A program made the position numbers and the translations under genes. Shown in pieces: positions 1 through 9,575 of a stretch of 45,541 nucleotides of DNA. Numbering within the stretch: position 1 is the first letter of the stretch; every line of letters begins with the position of its first letter. The stretch is from assembly GCA_035374585.1 (NCBI GenBank), contig DAOSPF010000025.1, forward strand, positions 1-45,541, given 5' to 3'. The DNA is from JAKPQD01 sp029572965. Lineage in GTDB: Bacteria; Bacteroidota; Bacteroidia; Bacteroidales; DTGW01. The notes beneath the pieces were generated by a model that worked only from the letters and a program-made list of their open reading frames with translations, had not been told where the DNA came from and did no database searches.

Positions 1-20
1 ACTGGTATCCCTCCGCGATA

Positions 21-2366
21 CTATTCGTTCATCATCCTTATGTCTTCTTCATTCAGCGATTTCTCATCGGTGTCGGTACAGTAAATATCCACGTTGAAAT
101 TATATGGTCTTTCAAAAGACTTGGAATTACAACGAAGAGACTTGTTTTTGAAAACTTTGTCCATATATATAGCCCAGACAGGAAGTGCCATGTTAGCCCC
201 CTGCCCCATGTCAATATTGTCAAAATGTACAGCGCGATCTTCGCCTCCAACCCATACCCCTGTGACCAAGTCGGGGGTAAAGCCCATAAACCATCCGTCT
301 GAGTGGTTTTGCGTAGTTCCTGTTTTTCCGCCAATAGGCCCGGTGAATTTATATCCATAACGCAAACGACAAGCTGTCCCGGCATTGACAACTCCCTCCA
401 TCAGGTTTACCATCAGGTACGCGGTTTGTTCACTAATGGCTTCGGTTTTTTCCTGCGTAAATGTGGCCAACACATTGCCTGTTTTATCTTCAATACGGGT
501 TACAAACATTGGCTTAACATATATACCCTTATTGGCATAACATCCATAAGCTCCGGTCATTTCATATAAGGTAACATCTGAAGTTCCCAATACCAAAGAT
601 GGGTAAGGTGCAATATAGCTGGTAAAGCCCATTTTACGCATGATATCTATCACTGATGGTGGGTTAAACTGCTTCATCACCCAGGCCGAGATAAAGTTCA
701 CAGAATTGGCCAAGCCCCATTTTAATGTAACCATCTTTCCTTCGTAGTCGCTACGTCCTGAGTTTTTTGGGCTCCAGATGGTATCTCCGAGTATAAATGT
801 TACAGGCACATTGGGGACTTTGTCGCATGGCGAATAGCCTTCCTGCATGGCCAGGGTATATATAAAAGGTTTAATGGTCGAACCAGCCTGACGCTTACTA
901 ATAGTAACATGGTCATATTTGAAATACTTGTAATCTATGCCTCCTACGTATGCTTTTACATAACCTGTATGCGGATCCATAGACATCAAGCCGGTTTGTA
1001 GAAAAAATTTATAATAACGTATCGAATCTAATGGGCTTAAAATAGTATCGCGTTCGCCATTCCATGTAAAAACACGCATTTTGTGTTTTTTCTTGAAATC
1101 TTTCATAATATCCTCAAAACTCCAACCTTCGTTACGAAGCACCCGGTAACGCTCAGTGCGTTTCACGGCCTGGTCCATTATCTGCTGGCGTTGATCAGCA
1201 GTCAGGTTGCTGGCAAATGGAGCATCATGGCGTCCTTTCTTTTCCTTAAAAAAAGCAGGCTGCAAATATTTCCCAACATGTTCGTAAACAGCATCTTCAG
1301 CATATTGTTGCATAACTGAATTTATGGTGGTATATATTTTTAGCCCGTCAGAATATATATTATACGTTGTACCATCCGGCTTAACATGTTTATTGCACCA
1401 TCCGTAAAGCGGATTGTTACACCATTCTACCGAATCGCGCTTATAATCCTCTATATCATAGTAATTTTTTTTCTGAGGCTTATTGGCTGTGAGTGTTGTG
1501 CGCAAATATTCCCTAAAGTATGTAGCAAGCCCTTCTGTATGGTCTTGTGCTTTGTAATCGACTATTAATGGTAAGTTTTTTAACGAATCACATTGCCTTT
1601 TATTTATAAAATCATACTTTTCTAACTGAGATAACACTACATTTCTCCGACGCAAAGCTCTTTCAGGATTCTGAACCGGGCTATACCTTGTAGGAGCTTT
1701 AAGCATCCCCACCAACATTGCAGCTTCCTCAATATTTAAAGAGTCTGTAGATTTATTAAAATATGTCTTGGCTGCCATCTTAATACCATAAGCCTGGCCT
1801 CCAAAAGGTACTGTATTGAGATACATGGTGATTATCTCCTCCTTGGTATAGTTGCGCTCTAACTTAACTGCTGTTTGCCATTCTTTGAACTTGGCTATAG
1901 CAAGCGATGCCGATTTCGAAAGAAAGTTATTATATAAAGAGGTGTCCCTGGGAAACAGATTTTTGGCCAATTGTTGAGTAATAGTACTTCCCCCTCCGCT
2001 ATTACTCTGCAAAATAATTGTTTTGAAAAAAACCCGTGCCAACCCCCTGATGTCAATCCCCGAATGCTTGTAAAAACGGACATCTTCTGTTGCTATCAAT
2101 GCATTGATAACATTGGGCGATATTTTATCATAGTCCACAAACGAACGGTTTTGATAGTAATATGTACCCAACATGACACCATCTTCAGCAATAATCTCAC
2201 TGGCTATGTTATTGTTAGGATTTTCCAAATCCTCAAATGTTGGCATAAACCCAAATGCCCCTATCGAAATTAAAATAAAAATTAATGCTACTAAAAAAAA
2301 AGGTGTTACAAATAATACCCAAAGAATTTTCTTGTACTTATTAGTTTTATCAACGGTTTCAGCCAT
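21..2366 (-). CDS. Penicillin-binding protein 1A (bifunctional transglycosylase/transpeptidase)
   Basis: Class A penicillin-binding protein that polymerises lipid II and cross-links peptidoglycan in the periplasm. One N-terminal membrane anchor (about residues 13-38) is followed by a GT51 transglycosylase domain, with the catalytic Glu in ATEDVRFYKHSG (E94) and the GGSTITQQLAKN motif. A transpeptidase domain follows with the active-site motif STIK (S496, K499), then SVN, then KTGT. All the catalytic motifs are present and the length (781 aa) is normal for the family. The start is the ATG just after a putative minus-strand -7 box at 2389-2396. It is divergent from topA across a 128-bp gap. Bacteroidota genes of this type are often called mrcA or ponA; I give no symbol because orthology cannot be settled from sequence alone. 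Confidence 0.95.
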   Translation of the reverse strand: MAETVDKTNKYKKILWVLFVTPFFLVALIFILISIGAFGFMPTFEDLENPNNNIASEIIAEDGVMLGTYYYQNRSFVDYDKISPNVINALIATEDVRFYKHSGIDIRGLARVFFKTIILQSNSGGGSTITQQLAKNLFPRDTSLYNNFLSKSASLAIAKFKEWQTAVKLERNYTKEEIITMYLNTVPFGGQAYGIKMAAKTYFNKSTDSLNIEEAAMLVGMLKAPTRYSPVQNPERALRRRNVVLSQLEKYDFINKRQCDSLKNLPLIVDYKAQDHTEGLATYFREYLRTTLTANKPQKKNYYDIEDYKRDSVEWCNNPLYGWCNKHVKPDGTTYNIYSDGLKIYTTINSVMQQYAEDAVYEHVGKYLQPAFFKEKKGRHDAPFASNLTADQRQQIMDQAVKRTERYRVLRNEGWSFEDIMKDFKKKHKMRVFTWNGERDTILSPLDSIRYYKFFLQTGLMSMDPHTGYVKAYVGGIDYKYFKYDHVTISKRQAGSTIKPFIYTLAMQEGYSPCDKVPNVPVTFILGDTIWSPKNSGRSDYEGKMVTLKWGLANSVNFISAWVMKQFNPPSVIDIMRKMGFTSYIAPYPSLVLGTSDVTLYEMTGAYGCYANKGIYVKPMFVTRIEDKTGNVLATFTQEKTEAISEQTAYLMVNLMEGVVNAGTACRLRYGYKFTGPIGGKTGTTQNHSDGWFMGFTPDLVTGVWVGGEDRAVHFDNIDMGQGANMALPVWAIYMDKVFKNKSLRCNSKSFERPYNFNVDIYCTDTDEKSLNEEDIRMMNE

Positions 2367-2388
2367 ATCTTGTCCTTTCTGTTTGTGA

Positions 2389-2396
2389 CAAAAGTA
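2389..2396 (-). promoter_or_regulatory. Putative -7 box for the PBP1A gene
   Basis: On the minus strand this reads TACTTTTG, matching the Bacteroidota -7 consensus TAnnTTTG, 22 bp upstream of the PBP1A start codon. No TTTG -33 element is found at the usual spacing, so the call rests on one element only. Confidence 0.4.
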
Positions 2397-2494
2397 GCAA
2401 TTATTTGTTTTAAAATTTTGAACTTACCTTTCTATTTATTTTACTTTGTGCTTTCTTTTTCAAAAATTTACAGACAGTTAATTTTATATTTATT

Positions 2495-4822
2495 ATGGTA
2501 GAAAATCTTGTCATCGTTGAGTCTCCGGCAAAAGCCAAGACTATCGAAAAATTCCTTGGAAAATCATTTACCGTGATGTCAAGCTTCGGCCATATCCGCG
2601 ATTTAGCCAAAAAAAACCTGGGTATAGATATAAAAAACAACTTTAACCCCGACTACGTTGTTTCGGACGATAAGAAAAAAATAGTTGCCGAGCTGAAGAA
2701 AAATGTTAAAGAAGCCAAAATGGTTTGGCTGGCTTCCGATGAAGACCGCGAAGGAGAAGCAATAGCCTGGCACTTGGCTGAGGTGTTGCAGCTTGATGAA
2801 AAAAAAACCAAACGCATTGTTTTCAACGAAATTACCAAAGAAGCCATTCAGAATGCTATCAAAAACCCCAGAAATATTGATAAAAACCTTGTTGATGCAC
2901 AACAGGCCCGCCGCATTCTCGACAGGTTGGTTGGTTTTGAACTATCGCCTGTACTATGGAAAAAAGTAAAGCCATCTCTTTCTGCCGGTCGCGTGCAATC
3001 TGTGGCTGTCAGGCTTTTAGTTGACCGCGAGCGCGAGATTATTGCTTTTAAGCCATCTTCATCATACAAAACTGTGGCGGTGTTTGAAGTTGTGGACAAT
3101 AAAGGAAAAAAGGTTTTATTAGAAGCTGAGCTGGATGAAAAGTTTAATACTAAAGCTAAAGCCCTTGAATTTTTAAAGGCTTGTTCAAAAGCCCAGTTTT
3201 CCATTGAAGATGTTGTTACAAAACCTTCTAAGCGTTCTCCCTCTGCACCTTTTACAACCTCTACCCTGCAGCAGGAAGCCAGTCGAAAACTCGGTTTTTC
3301 AGTATCTCAAACCATGACTATAGCCCAAAAGCTTTATGAAGCTGGTAAAATAACTTATATGCGTACCGACTCGGTTAACTTGTCCGAAACCGCTTTAAAA
3401 GCCTGCAAAGAAGTGATTAACAAAGAGTTTGGGAATGAATATCACAACCTTCGTCAATACAAAACTAAGTCAAAAGGAGCACAAGAAGCTCACGAAGCCA
3501 TTAGACCCGCTTATTTTGACCAGGAAACCGTACAAGGCTCTGCTGCTGAGAAAAAATTATACTCTCTAATTTACAAACGCACTTTGGCCAGCCAGATGAG
3601 CGATGCCCTTTTCGAACGTACTACTGTATCTATCAAAGTTGAAGGGTTGCCATATCATTTTGTTGCTACTGGCGAGGTGCTCAAATTTGATGGTTTCTTG
3701 AAAATGTACATCGAATCAAATGATGAAGAAAGCGAAAGCGATAACCTCAAAATTTTGCCTCCTTTAACCAAAAACCAACCCTTAAATGTCAAAAATATTA
3801 CCTCTACAGAAAGGTTCACCCATCATCCACCCCGATATACCGAAGCAAGCCTTGTTCGAAAACTCGAAGAGCTCGGTATTGGCCGTCCATCTACCTATGC
3901 TCCTATTATTTCAACTATTCAGCAACGTGAATATGTTGTTAAAACTGACAGAGATGGATCTGAAAGAAATTTTGATGTTTTGAAGCTCGAAAATAAAAAT
4001 GTTACCGAGCTGACAGAAAAAGAAACTTTTAACGCTGAAAAGGCAAAGCTTTTCCCTACTGATATAGGGATATTGGTTACCGATTACTTGGTTGACCATT
4101 TTAAAGACATCATGGACTATAATTTTACCGCCAACGTTGAAAAAGATTTTGACGAAATTGCCGAAGGTAAAATGCTTTGGACCAAAATGTTAGATGCTTT
4201 TTATGCCCCATTTCATAAAAAAGTGGAAATGGCCATTGCTACTCGCGAAAATACTAAAGGTGACCGTTTGATTGGTAATGACCTGGTTTCTGGCAAACCC
4301 ATAATTGCCCGTATCGGGCGATTTGGCCCTATGGTGCAAATTGGTCAGTCTGACGATGAGGAAAAACCTCGTTATGCAAAGTTGCAACCAGGTCAATATA
4401 TTGAAACTATTACCCTTGAACAGGCCTTGAACCTTTTTCAACTCCCCAAAAAACTTGGCTCTTATGAAAATTATGAAGTTAGCGTTGGCATTGGACGCTT
4501 TGGGCCTTATATATTGCACCATGCCAAGTATTATTCTTTGGTCAAAGGCGTTGACGACCCATATAACATTACTTTACAGCGTGCTATTGAATTGATTAAC
4601 GATAAAAGAGAAAAAGATAAAAACAAGGTAATCAACTCCTTTGAGTACCAAAAGTCAGAAATTCAAGTACTCAACGGCCGTTTTGGCCCTTATATTTGTT
4701 ATAACAAAGAAAACTATAAAATCCCCAAAAATACTGATGCTACAAAACTTACTGCAGAACAATGCATTGATATTATCCAAAAAGGAGCTTCAACCACCAA
4801 AACCAAAAAGAAAAGAAAATAA
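2495..4822 (+). CDS. topA: DNA topoisomerase I (type IA)
   Basis: Relaxes negatively supercoiled DNA through a transient 5'-phosphotyrosyl bond. The N-terminal TOPRIM domain begins with VIVESPAKAKTIEKFLG and carries the acidic metal motif in ASDEDREGEAIAWHL. The active-site tyrosine is in TYMRTDSVNL (Y288). The C-terminus has no four-cysteine zinc ribbons. Instead it holds three copies of a topoisomerase C-terminal repeat marked by RFGPM or RFGPY, and ends in a Lys-rich tail. At 775 aa it is of normal length. The next gene starts 2 bp after its stop, so the arginase-fold gene is probably co-transcribed. Confidence 0.97.
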   Translation: MVENLVIVESPAKAKTIEKFLGKSFTVMSSFGHIRDLAKKNLGIDIKNNFNPDYVVSDDKKKIVAELKKNVKEAKMVWLASDEDREGEAIAWHLAEVLQLDEKKTKRIVFNEITKEAIQNAIKNPRNIDKNLVDAQQARRILDRLVGFELSPVLWKKVKPSLSAGRVQSVAVRLLVDREREIIAFKPSSSYKTVAVFEVVDNKGKKVLLEAELDEKFNTKAKALEFLKACSKAQFSIEDVVTKPSKRSPSAPFTTSTLQQEASRKLGFSVSQTMTIAQKLYEAGKITYMRTDSVNLSETALKACKEVINKEFGNEYHNLRQYKTKSKGAQEAHEAIRPAYFDQETVQGSAAEKKLYSLIYKRTLASQMSDALFERTTVSIKVEGLPYHFVATGEVLKFDGFLKMYIESNDEESESDNLKILPPLTKNQPLNVKNITSTERFTHHPPRYTEASLVRKLEELGIGRPSTYAPIISTIQQREYVVKTDRDGSERNFDVLKLENKNVTELTEKETFNAEKAKLFPTDIGILVTDYLVDHFKDIMDYNFTANVEKDFDEIAEGKMLWTKMLDAFYAPFHKKVEMAIATRENTKGDRLIGNDLVSGKPIIARIGRFGPMVQIGQSDDEEKPRYAKLQPGQYIETITLEQALNLFQLPKKLGSYENYEVSVGIGRFGPYILHHAKYYSLVKGVDDPYNITLQRAIELINDKREKDKNKVINSFEYQKSEIQVLNGRFGPYICYNKENYKIPKNTDATKLTAEQCIDIIQKGASTTKTKKKRK

Positions 4823-4824
4823 TA

Positions 4825-5979
4825 ATGTTGCTGTCAGATTACCTTCTCCCAGTATCTCTTGATAAGCCCAACGATGAGGTTTTGCAAAACAAAAACTCGT
4901 TTTGCAGGCATATTGATATTAATACAGCCAATAAGCCTGTTGATTTAGATAAAAAAAAATACAAGTTGGCAATTATTGGCGTACCCGAATACCGAGGGTG
5001 TGGTAATGAAGGAGTAGTTAATACCCCTAATGCTATCCGTTCTGAGCTATATCAGCTTCATTATTTCGAAAAAAAAATCCAGTTGGCTGATTTGGGCGAC
5101 CTTAAAATTGGAAAAGAACTCACCGATACTTTTTATGCCCTTCGTGAAATTGTTCTCGAATTGCATGCCAGAAATATTGTACCGATTGTTATTGGTGGCT
5201 CTCAGGATCTGACTTATGGGATGTTCCTGGCTTTTGAATACCTGAAAGTCCCTTACAACGTTGCTACTGTCGATTTCAAGCTCGATTTGGCCTTTGACAG
5301 TTATACCCCTATTAACTATCAAAATTATCTGAATACCATTATCTTAGAAAATAAATACCTGTTTGAATTTTTTAATCTTGGGCACCAAGCCTGCTTTAGC
5401 AACTACGATGGCAACTTTTTGTTAGATACTTTGTCGCACGAAAAAGTCAGGTTGGGTAATATGCGAAACCAGACCGAAAAGCTGGAACCTTACCTCAGAG
5501 ACACCCATTTGCTGAGCATTGATTTTTCAGCCATTAAACATGCCGATGCCCCTGCACAATTAGTTTCATCTCCTAATGGACTTTATGCAGAAGATTTTTG
5601 CCAGTGTATGCACTATGCTGCCCTGAGCGAGAACATTAAAGCTGTTGGGTTGTTCAATATAGATGCCTCAAAAGATTACCAAGGGCTTACTTCAAAGCTT
5701 GCAGCCCAAGGAATTTGGTATTTTATTGAAGCTTTTTCGCGCCGAAACATTGAAAACCCTTCCAAAAGCTCTTCAAAGTTTAAAAAATTTTCAGTTACTT
5801 TAAACGAAGACACCTCTATTGTATTCCTTAAAAGTAACCGGACAGGACGTTGGTGGTTTGAAATTTCTGACAAAAAAAATCAAAAAATTTATTTTGCCTG
5901 TGCTGAGAATGACTACCTGACAGCCATTAACAATGATATTCCTGAAAGATGGCTAAAACTTTTTAAAAAGCTAAACTAG
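4825..5979 (+). CDS. Arginase/formimidoylglutamase-fold protein, probably catalytically inactive
   Basis: The overall pattern is that of a ureohydrolase (arginase, agmatinase, formiminoglutamase): a GG loop near residue 124, a D-x-x-x-D loop near 150 and an S-I-D-F loop near 231. The family binds two Mn ions through GGxH, DxHxD and DxD. Here these read GGSQ (H to Q127), DFKLD (H to K152) and DFS (D to S235), so three of the six expected ligands are gone, including both histidines. Hydrolase activity is therefore unlikely and a structural or binding role is more plausible (inference). It lies 2 bp after topA and just before the T9SS operon. Automated pipelines would probably call it formimidoylglutamase; I would not transfer that function. 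Confidence 0.8.
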   Translation: MLLSDYLLPVSLDKPNDEVLQNKNSFCRHIDINTANKPVDLDKKKYKLAIIGVPEYRGCGNEGVVNTPNAIRSELYQLHYFEKKIQLADLGDLKIGKELTDTFYALREIVLELHARNIVPIVIGGSQDLTYGMFLAFEYLKVPYNVATVDFKLDLAFDSYTPINYQNYLNTIILENKYLFEFFNLGHQACFSNYDGNFLLDTLSHEKVRLGNMRNQTEKLEPYLRDTHLLSIDFSAIKHADAPAQLVSSPNGLYAEDFCQCMHYAALSENIKAVGLFNIDASKDYQGLTSKLAAQGIWYFIEAFSRRNIENPSKSSSKFKKFSVTLNEDTSIVFLKSNRTGRWWFEISDKKNQKIYFACAENDYLTAINNDIPERWLKLFKKLN

Positions 5980-6105
5980 CTTCTTTTTTCTGCTTTGTAG
6001 CAATACACAATATTTGAAAAATTATTGCGTTTGCATATTCAGGTTTATTGAAGAAATATTTACAATATTGACAATATGACTGAGTTGTTTCAATATTTAT
6101 TTTTT

Positions 6106-6113
6106 TATATTTG
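6106..6113 (+). promoter_or_regulatory. Putative promoter -7 box of the T9SS operon
   Basis: TATATTTG matches TAnnTTTG. Eighteen bases upstream lies GTTG (6084-6087), a 3/4 match to the TTTG -33 element. Transcription would start about 45 bp before the proposed porP start. Confidence 0.4.
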
Positions 6114-6164
6114 TTGCAAAATACTATTTTTGTTAATTGATATAAATTAAAACTCATATATCTG

Positions 6165-7175
6165 TTGGATAATAATATTTTTAAAAGTAATTTATGTTTT
6201 CTGGTTCGAATTTTTTATGCTTCTAAAGGCATAGCAGTTCGAAAGGGGCTATTTTATACTGTTTTATTTTTACTTTTGGGGCCTTCTTTTTTTACTCGTG
6301 CCCAAGAAAGCCAGTTTACTCATTTCATGTATAACAACATGGGGATAAACCCTGGGTATGCAGGAAGTACAGAAATGGTTGGAATTAACATTATCCATCA
6401 GAATAAGCTTATGGGTTTTGAAAAAGCTCCCCGACACGATATTGCAAGCATTGATATACCTTTTACTCTTTTCGAAAAGAGCCATGGTGTTGGCCTTAAC
6501 CTCATAAATAGTTCAATGGGGGTAAATAATGACATCGGAATGCAACTTGCTTATGCATTTCAACGTAAAATGGCCATTGGTGACGGAAAGCTCGGTATTG
6601 GTATCTGCGGCGGATTTAACAGATCTACATTCAAAGCCGGAGATTTAGCCAGTGGTACAGATCCTTTAGTCCCTACCACAGAAGCTACTCCAATGGTTTT
6701 TGATTTTGGGACGGGCGTTTTTTACAATAGTGAAAAAATACACATGGGTATATCAGTAGCACACTTAATAACCGGAGAACGTGATTATAAAATAGCAGCA
6801 GGGGATGTTATGCCGCTTCAACGGACGTTTTATGTAACAGCAGGATACAACTATCAGTTGCCTAATCCTATGCTTATGTTATGTCCTTCATTTTTGGTGC
6901 AAACTAGTGGGAACCTTACTGCAGTGAGCTTTAACACAAATATTGTATATAATAATAGAATATGGGGAGGCTTTTCCTATTCCGCCCAAAATTCAGTTTC
7001 AGCCATGTTTGGACTTGAATTATTACCCGGGGTAAAGTTTGGGGCATCTTACGATTATAGCGTCAATTACTTACGAAATGGAACTGGTGGCAGCTTTGAA
7101 ATATTCGCAAATTATAGTTTTAAACTAAAAAAAGAAAAAATACCACAACGATATAAAAGTATAAGATATTTATAA
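6165..7175 (+). CDS. porP: Type IX secretion system membrane protein, PorP/SprF family
   Basis: Predicted outer-membrane beta-barrel of the T9SS. Family signatures are the N-terminal QFTHFMYNNMGINPGYAGS block after the signal peptide and repeated aromatic and glycine-rich beta strands to the C-terminus. PorP-type proteins interact with the periplasmic GldK/PorK-GldN/PorN ring. The signal peptide core lies at about residues 29-43 and ends in a TRAQ-like cleavage site. The reading frame is open only from 6141 and holds no ATG before the mature protein. The TTG at 6165 is the best available start and gives an unusually long n-region of about 26 residues. It heads the porP-gldKLMN operon. PorP/SprF paralogues are numerous in the phylum; the position next to gldK supports the porP name. 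Confidence 0.88.
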   Translation: MDNNIFKSNLCFLVRIFYASKGIAVRKGLFYTVLFLLLGPSFFTRAQESQFTHFMYNNMGINPGYAGSTEMVGINIIHQNKLMGFEKAPRHDIASIDIPFTLFEKSHGVGLNLINSSMGVNNDIGMQLAYAFQRKMAIGDGKLGIGICGGFNRSTFKAGDLASGTDPLVPTTEATPMVFDFGTGVFYNSEKIHMGISVAHLITGERDYKIAAGDVMPLQRTFYVTAGYNYQLPNPMLMLCPSFLVQTSGNLTAVSFNTNIVYNNRIWGGFSYSAQNSVSAMFGLELLPGVKFGASYDYSVNYLRNGTGGSFEIFANYSFKLKKEKIPQRYKSIRYL

Positions 7176-7247
7176 GAATATTTTATTTTTGAAAAATTAT
7201 CATTATTTTTAGAAAAGTATTGGGCAAAAAAATAATAACAAATTGTT

Positions 7248-8585
7248 ATGAGAAAATTTGTGTATCTCAGTGTTGTAATCCTTGTCTTAGCAGGATGCGG
7301 AAAGCCATCAGACACGGGCGAACTTACAGGAGTGAGTGATGGTAGAAAGTATTTTGAACCGGATCCATACGGAATGGTTTTTATCCCTCAAGGGAGTTTT
7401 AATATGGGCCCTAGCGATCAGGATGTAGCCTGGGCTCAAAATAGCTTATCCAAAACAGTTTCTATTGCTGCATTTTGGATGGACGATAGTGAAATTACCA
7501 ACGATGAATATCGTCAGTTTGTCAAATGGGTTCAAGACTCAATTATGCGCCGTATGCTTGCCGCTCAAATTGAAGATTTTGCTATTGCTGAAGATGAACT
7601 TGGCAATCCTATTGATCCTCCATTTCTAAACTGGGAAATGGAAATTGACCCTCAGGACGAGGAACAAAGTGGCATTATTAATGAACTTTACCTGACAGAA
7701 CAAGAACGTTTTTACAGAAGAAAAGAAATAGATACCCGCAAACTCAATTATGAATACTATTGGGTGGACTTAAAACAGGCTGCGCAAAAAGGGAACAGGT
7801 ATAATTTTGCTACACAGGCTTATGAAGGTACTGTAATTAACAGCAAAGGTGAAAGTGCTCAAATTATCAACCGTTCATCTTTTGTATTACAAGATTTTAT
7901 CAATGTTTATCCTGATACTTTGTGTTGGGTGGCAGATTTTACCTATTCATATAATGAACCTATGGCCAATATGTACTTCTGGCATCCTGCTTACGATAAT
8001 TATCCTGTTGTTGGTGTTTCGTGGAAACAAGCTACTGCATTTTGTATTTGGCGAACACAATTATTGAATACAACACTCCAAAAGAATGGAGAATTATTCG
8101 TTCACGATTACCGTTTGCCTAGTGAAGCGGAATGGGAATATGCTGCAAGAGGAGGTTTAGATTTGTCTATGTATCCTTGGGGTGGTATGTACACCCGTAA
8201 CAATGAAGGATGCTTCCTTGCTAATTTCAAACCATTGCGTGGTAATTATACAGATGATGGAGGTATTACAACTACCAGGGTAGGAACTTACGATCCAAAT
8301 GAATATGGACTTTATGATATGGCAGGTAATGTTGCTGAATGGACTTCCAGCGCCTTTGACGAATCAGCATATATCTATACCCACGACCTGAACCCGGATT
8401 ACAAATACAATGCATTGCCAGATGATGCTCCGGTATTAAAACGTAAAGTAATTCGTGGTGGTTCCTGGAAAGATATAGGATATTTCCTTCAGGTTGGAAC
8501 CAGAAGTTACGAATATCAAGACACTGCAAAAAGCTATATTGGATTTAGATGTGTAAGAACATACTTAGGAAATAGTAACCAATAA
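7248..8585 (+). CDS. gldK: T9SS ring lipoprotein GldK/PorK
   Basis: Outer-membrane-attached lipoprotein that forms the periplasmic ring of the T9SS with GldN. A lipoprotein signal ends in LAGC, so C17 is the predicted acylated residue. The rest is a formylglycine-generating-enzyme-like (sulfatase-modifying factor) fold: it opens with FIPQGSFNMGPSD and closes with blocks such as RLPSEAEWEYAARGG, GLYDMAGNVAEWTSS, VIRGGSWKD and IGFRCVRT. In the T9SS this fold is structural rather than catalytic. The 445 aa length fits the family. It sits 72 bp after porP and 13 bp before gldL. Confidence 0.96.
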   Translation: MRKFVYLSVVILVLAGCGKPSDTGELTGVSDGRKYFEPDPYGMVFIPQGSFNMGPSDQDVAWAQNSLSKTVSIAAFWMDDSEITNDEYRQFVKWVQDSIMRRMLAAQIEDFAIAEDELGNPIDPPFLNWEMEIDPQDEEQSGIINELYLTEQERFYRRKEIDTRKLNYEYYWVDLKQAAQKGNRYNFATQAYEGTVINSKGESAQIINRSSFVLQDFINVYPDTLCWVADFTYSYNEPMANMYFWHPAYDNYPVVGVSWKQATAFCIWRTQLLNTTLQKNGELFVHDYRLPSEAEWEYAARGGLDLSMYPWGGMYTRNNEGCFLANFKPLRGNYTDDGGITTTRVGTYDPNEYGLYDMAGNVAEWTSSAFDESAYIYTHDLNPDYKYNALPDDAPVLKRKVIRGGSWKDIGYFLQVGTRSYEYQDTAKSYIGFRCVRTYLGNSNQ

Positions 8586-8598
8586 TCCCCTTTTAATT

Positions 8599-9564
8599 AT
8601 GACCTTATCTGAAATAGTACAATCATCCGGGTGGAAAAATTTTATGTCCAAACTTTACGGGTATGGTGCATCTGTAGTAATTATTGGTGCAATGTTCAAA
8701 ATTATGCACTGGCCTGGAGCAGGTTTTATGATTGTGGCTGGTCTTAGTACCGAAGCCATTATCTTTTTCTTTTCGGCTTTTGAACCTTTGCACGAAGAAG
8801 TGGACTGGACACTTGTATATCCTGAATTAGCAGGTATTACAGATGATGACGAAATGGAAAATTACAAAGAAAGCGTTACAAATAGTAGAGGAAATGTAGT
8901 ACTTGAAAAATTTGAAAACCTTTTTGAACAATCTTCTTTGAGCCCTGAAACCCTCGAAAAACTTGGTGAAGGATTCGCTAAATTAAGTGATACCACCAGC
9001 AGGCTTTCTGATATTTCAGAAGCTACAGCTGCTACTCAGGCATTTGCTTCAAATTTTCGTAATGCTGCACAATCATTGGATTCAATGACATCTCTTTATT
9101 CTGAAAATTCTGAGGCACTGAGCAGTTCTATAAGTTCACTTTCAAAAACCTATCAAAAAACTGCCGAGATTATTGAAAAGACCGGGGTACAGGTTTCAGC
9201 TCAAGTTGAAAAAAGTGGATTAGATATGGCAAATTCATATCAAAAACTTTCGGAGTCTATTGCTTCTTATTCTGCTTCTGTAAATAATTCAGGACAGAAT
9301 TATCAAAATCAACTTGAAAAAATAAATAAGAACCTTGGAGAGCTCAATACTCTTTACGAATTACAGTTGAAAGAAACTAATGATTATGTAAAACACAATG
9401 AGCAATTATATGCCGGATTGAGCAATATTATAGGTAACCTGAGTGAATCTGTTGCAGAGACACAACGTTACCGTCAAGAGATGGCCAAGCTTTCTGAAAA
9501 CTTATCATCACTGAATAACATATATGGAAATATGTTGTCAGCCATGAATTATTCAAAAAAGTAA
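8599..9564 (+). CDS. gldL: T9SS inner-membrane motor protein GldL/PorL
   Basis: With GldM it forms the proton-driven rotary motor that powers T9SS export and gliding. Two N-terminal transmembrane helices span about residues 20-36 and 41-61. The second contains E52, the position expected for the proton-path glutamate of GldL, and H37 lies in the short connecting loop. The long cytoplasmic part (about 70-321) is rich in Ser, Asn, Glu and Leu and looks like an extended coiled coil. Spacing of 13 bp from gldK and 11 bp to gldM supports one transcript. Whether this species glides cannot be read from the window. Confidence 0.96.
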   Translation: MTLSEIVQSSGWKNFMSKLYGYGASVVIIGAMFKIMHWPGAGFMIVAGLSTEAIIFFFSAFEPLHEEVDWTLVYPELAGITDDDEMENYKESVTNSRGNVVLEKFENLFEQSSLSPETLEKLGEGFAKLSDTTSRLSDISEATAATQAFASNFRNAAQSLDSMTSLYSENSEALSSSISSLSKTYQKTAEIIEKTGVQVSAQVEKSGLDMANSYQKLSESIASYSASVNNSGQNYQNQLEKINKNLGELNTLYELQLKETNDYVKHNEQLYAGLSNIIGNLSESVAETQRYRQEMAKLSENLSSLNNIYGNMLSAMNYSKK

Positions 9565-9575
9565 TTTAGAAGTTT

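Noticed and set aside
8900..9560. Repeated Ser/Asn/Leu-rich stretches in gldL as a possible internal DNA repeat
   Set aside because: The similarity is in amino acid composition of a coiled coil; there is no exact repeat at the DNA level.
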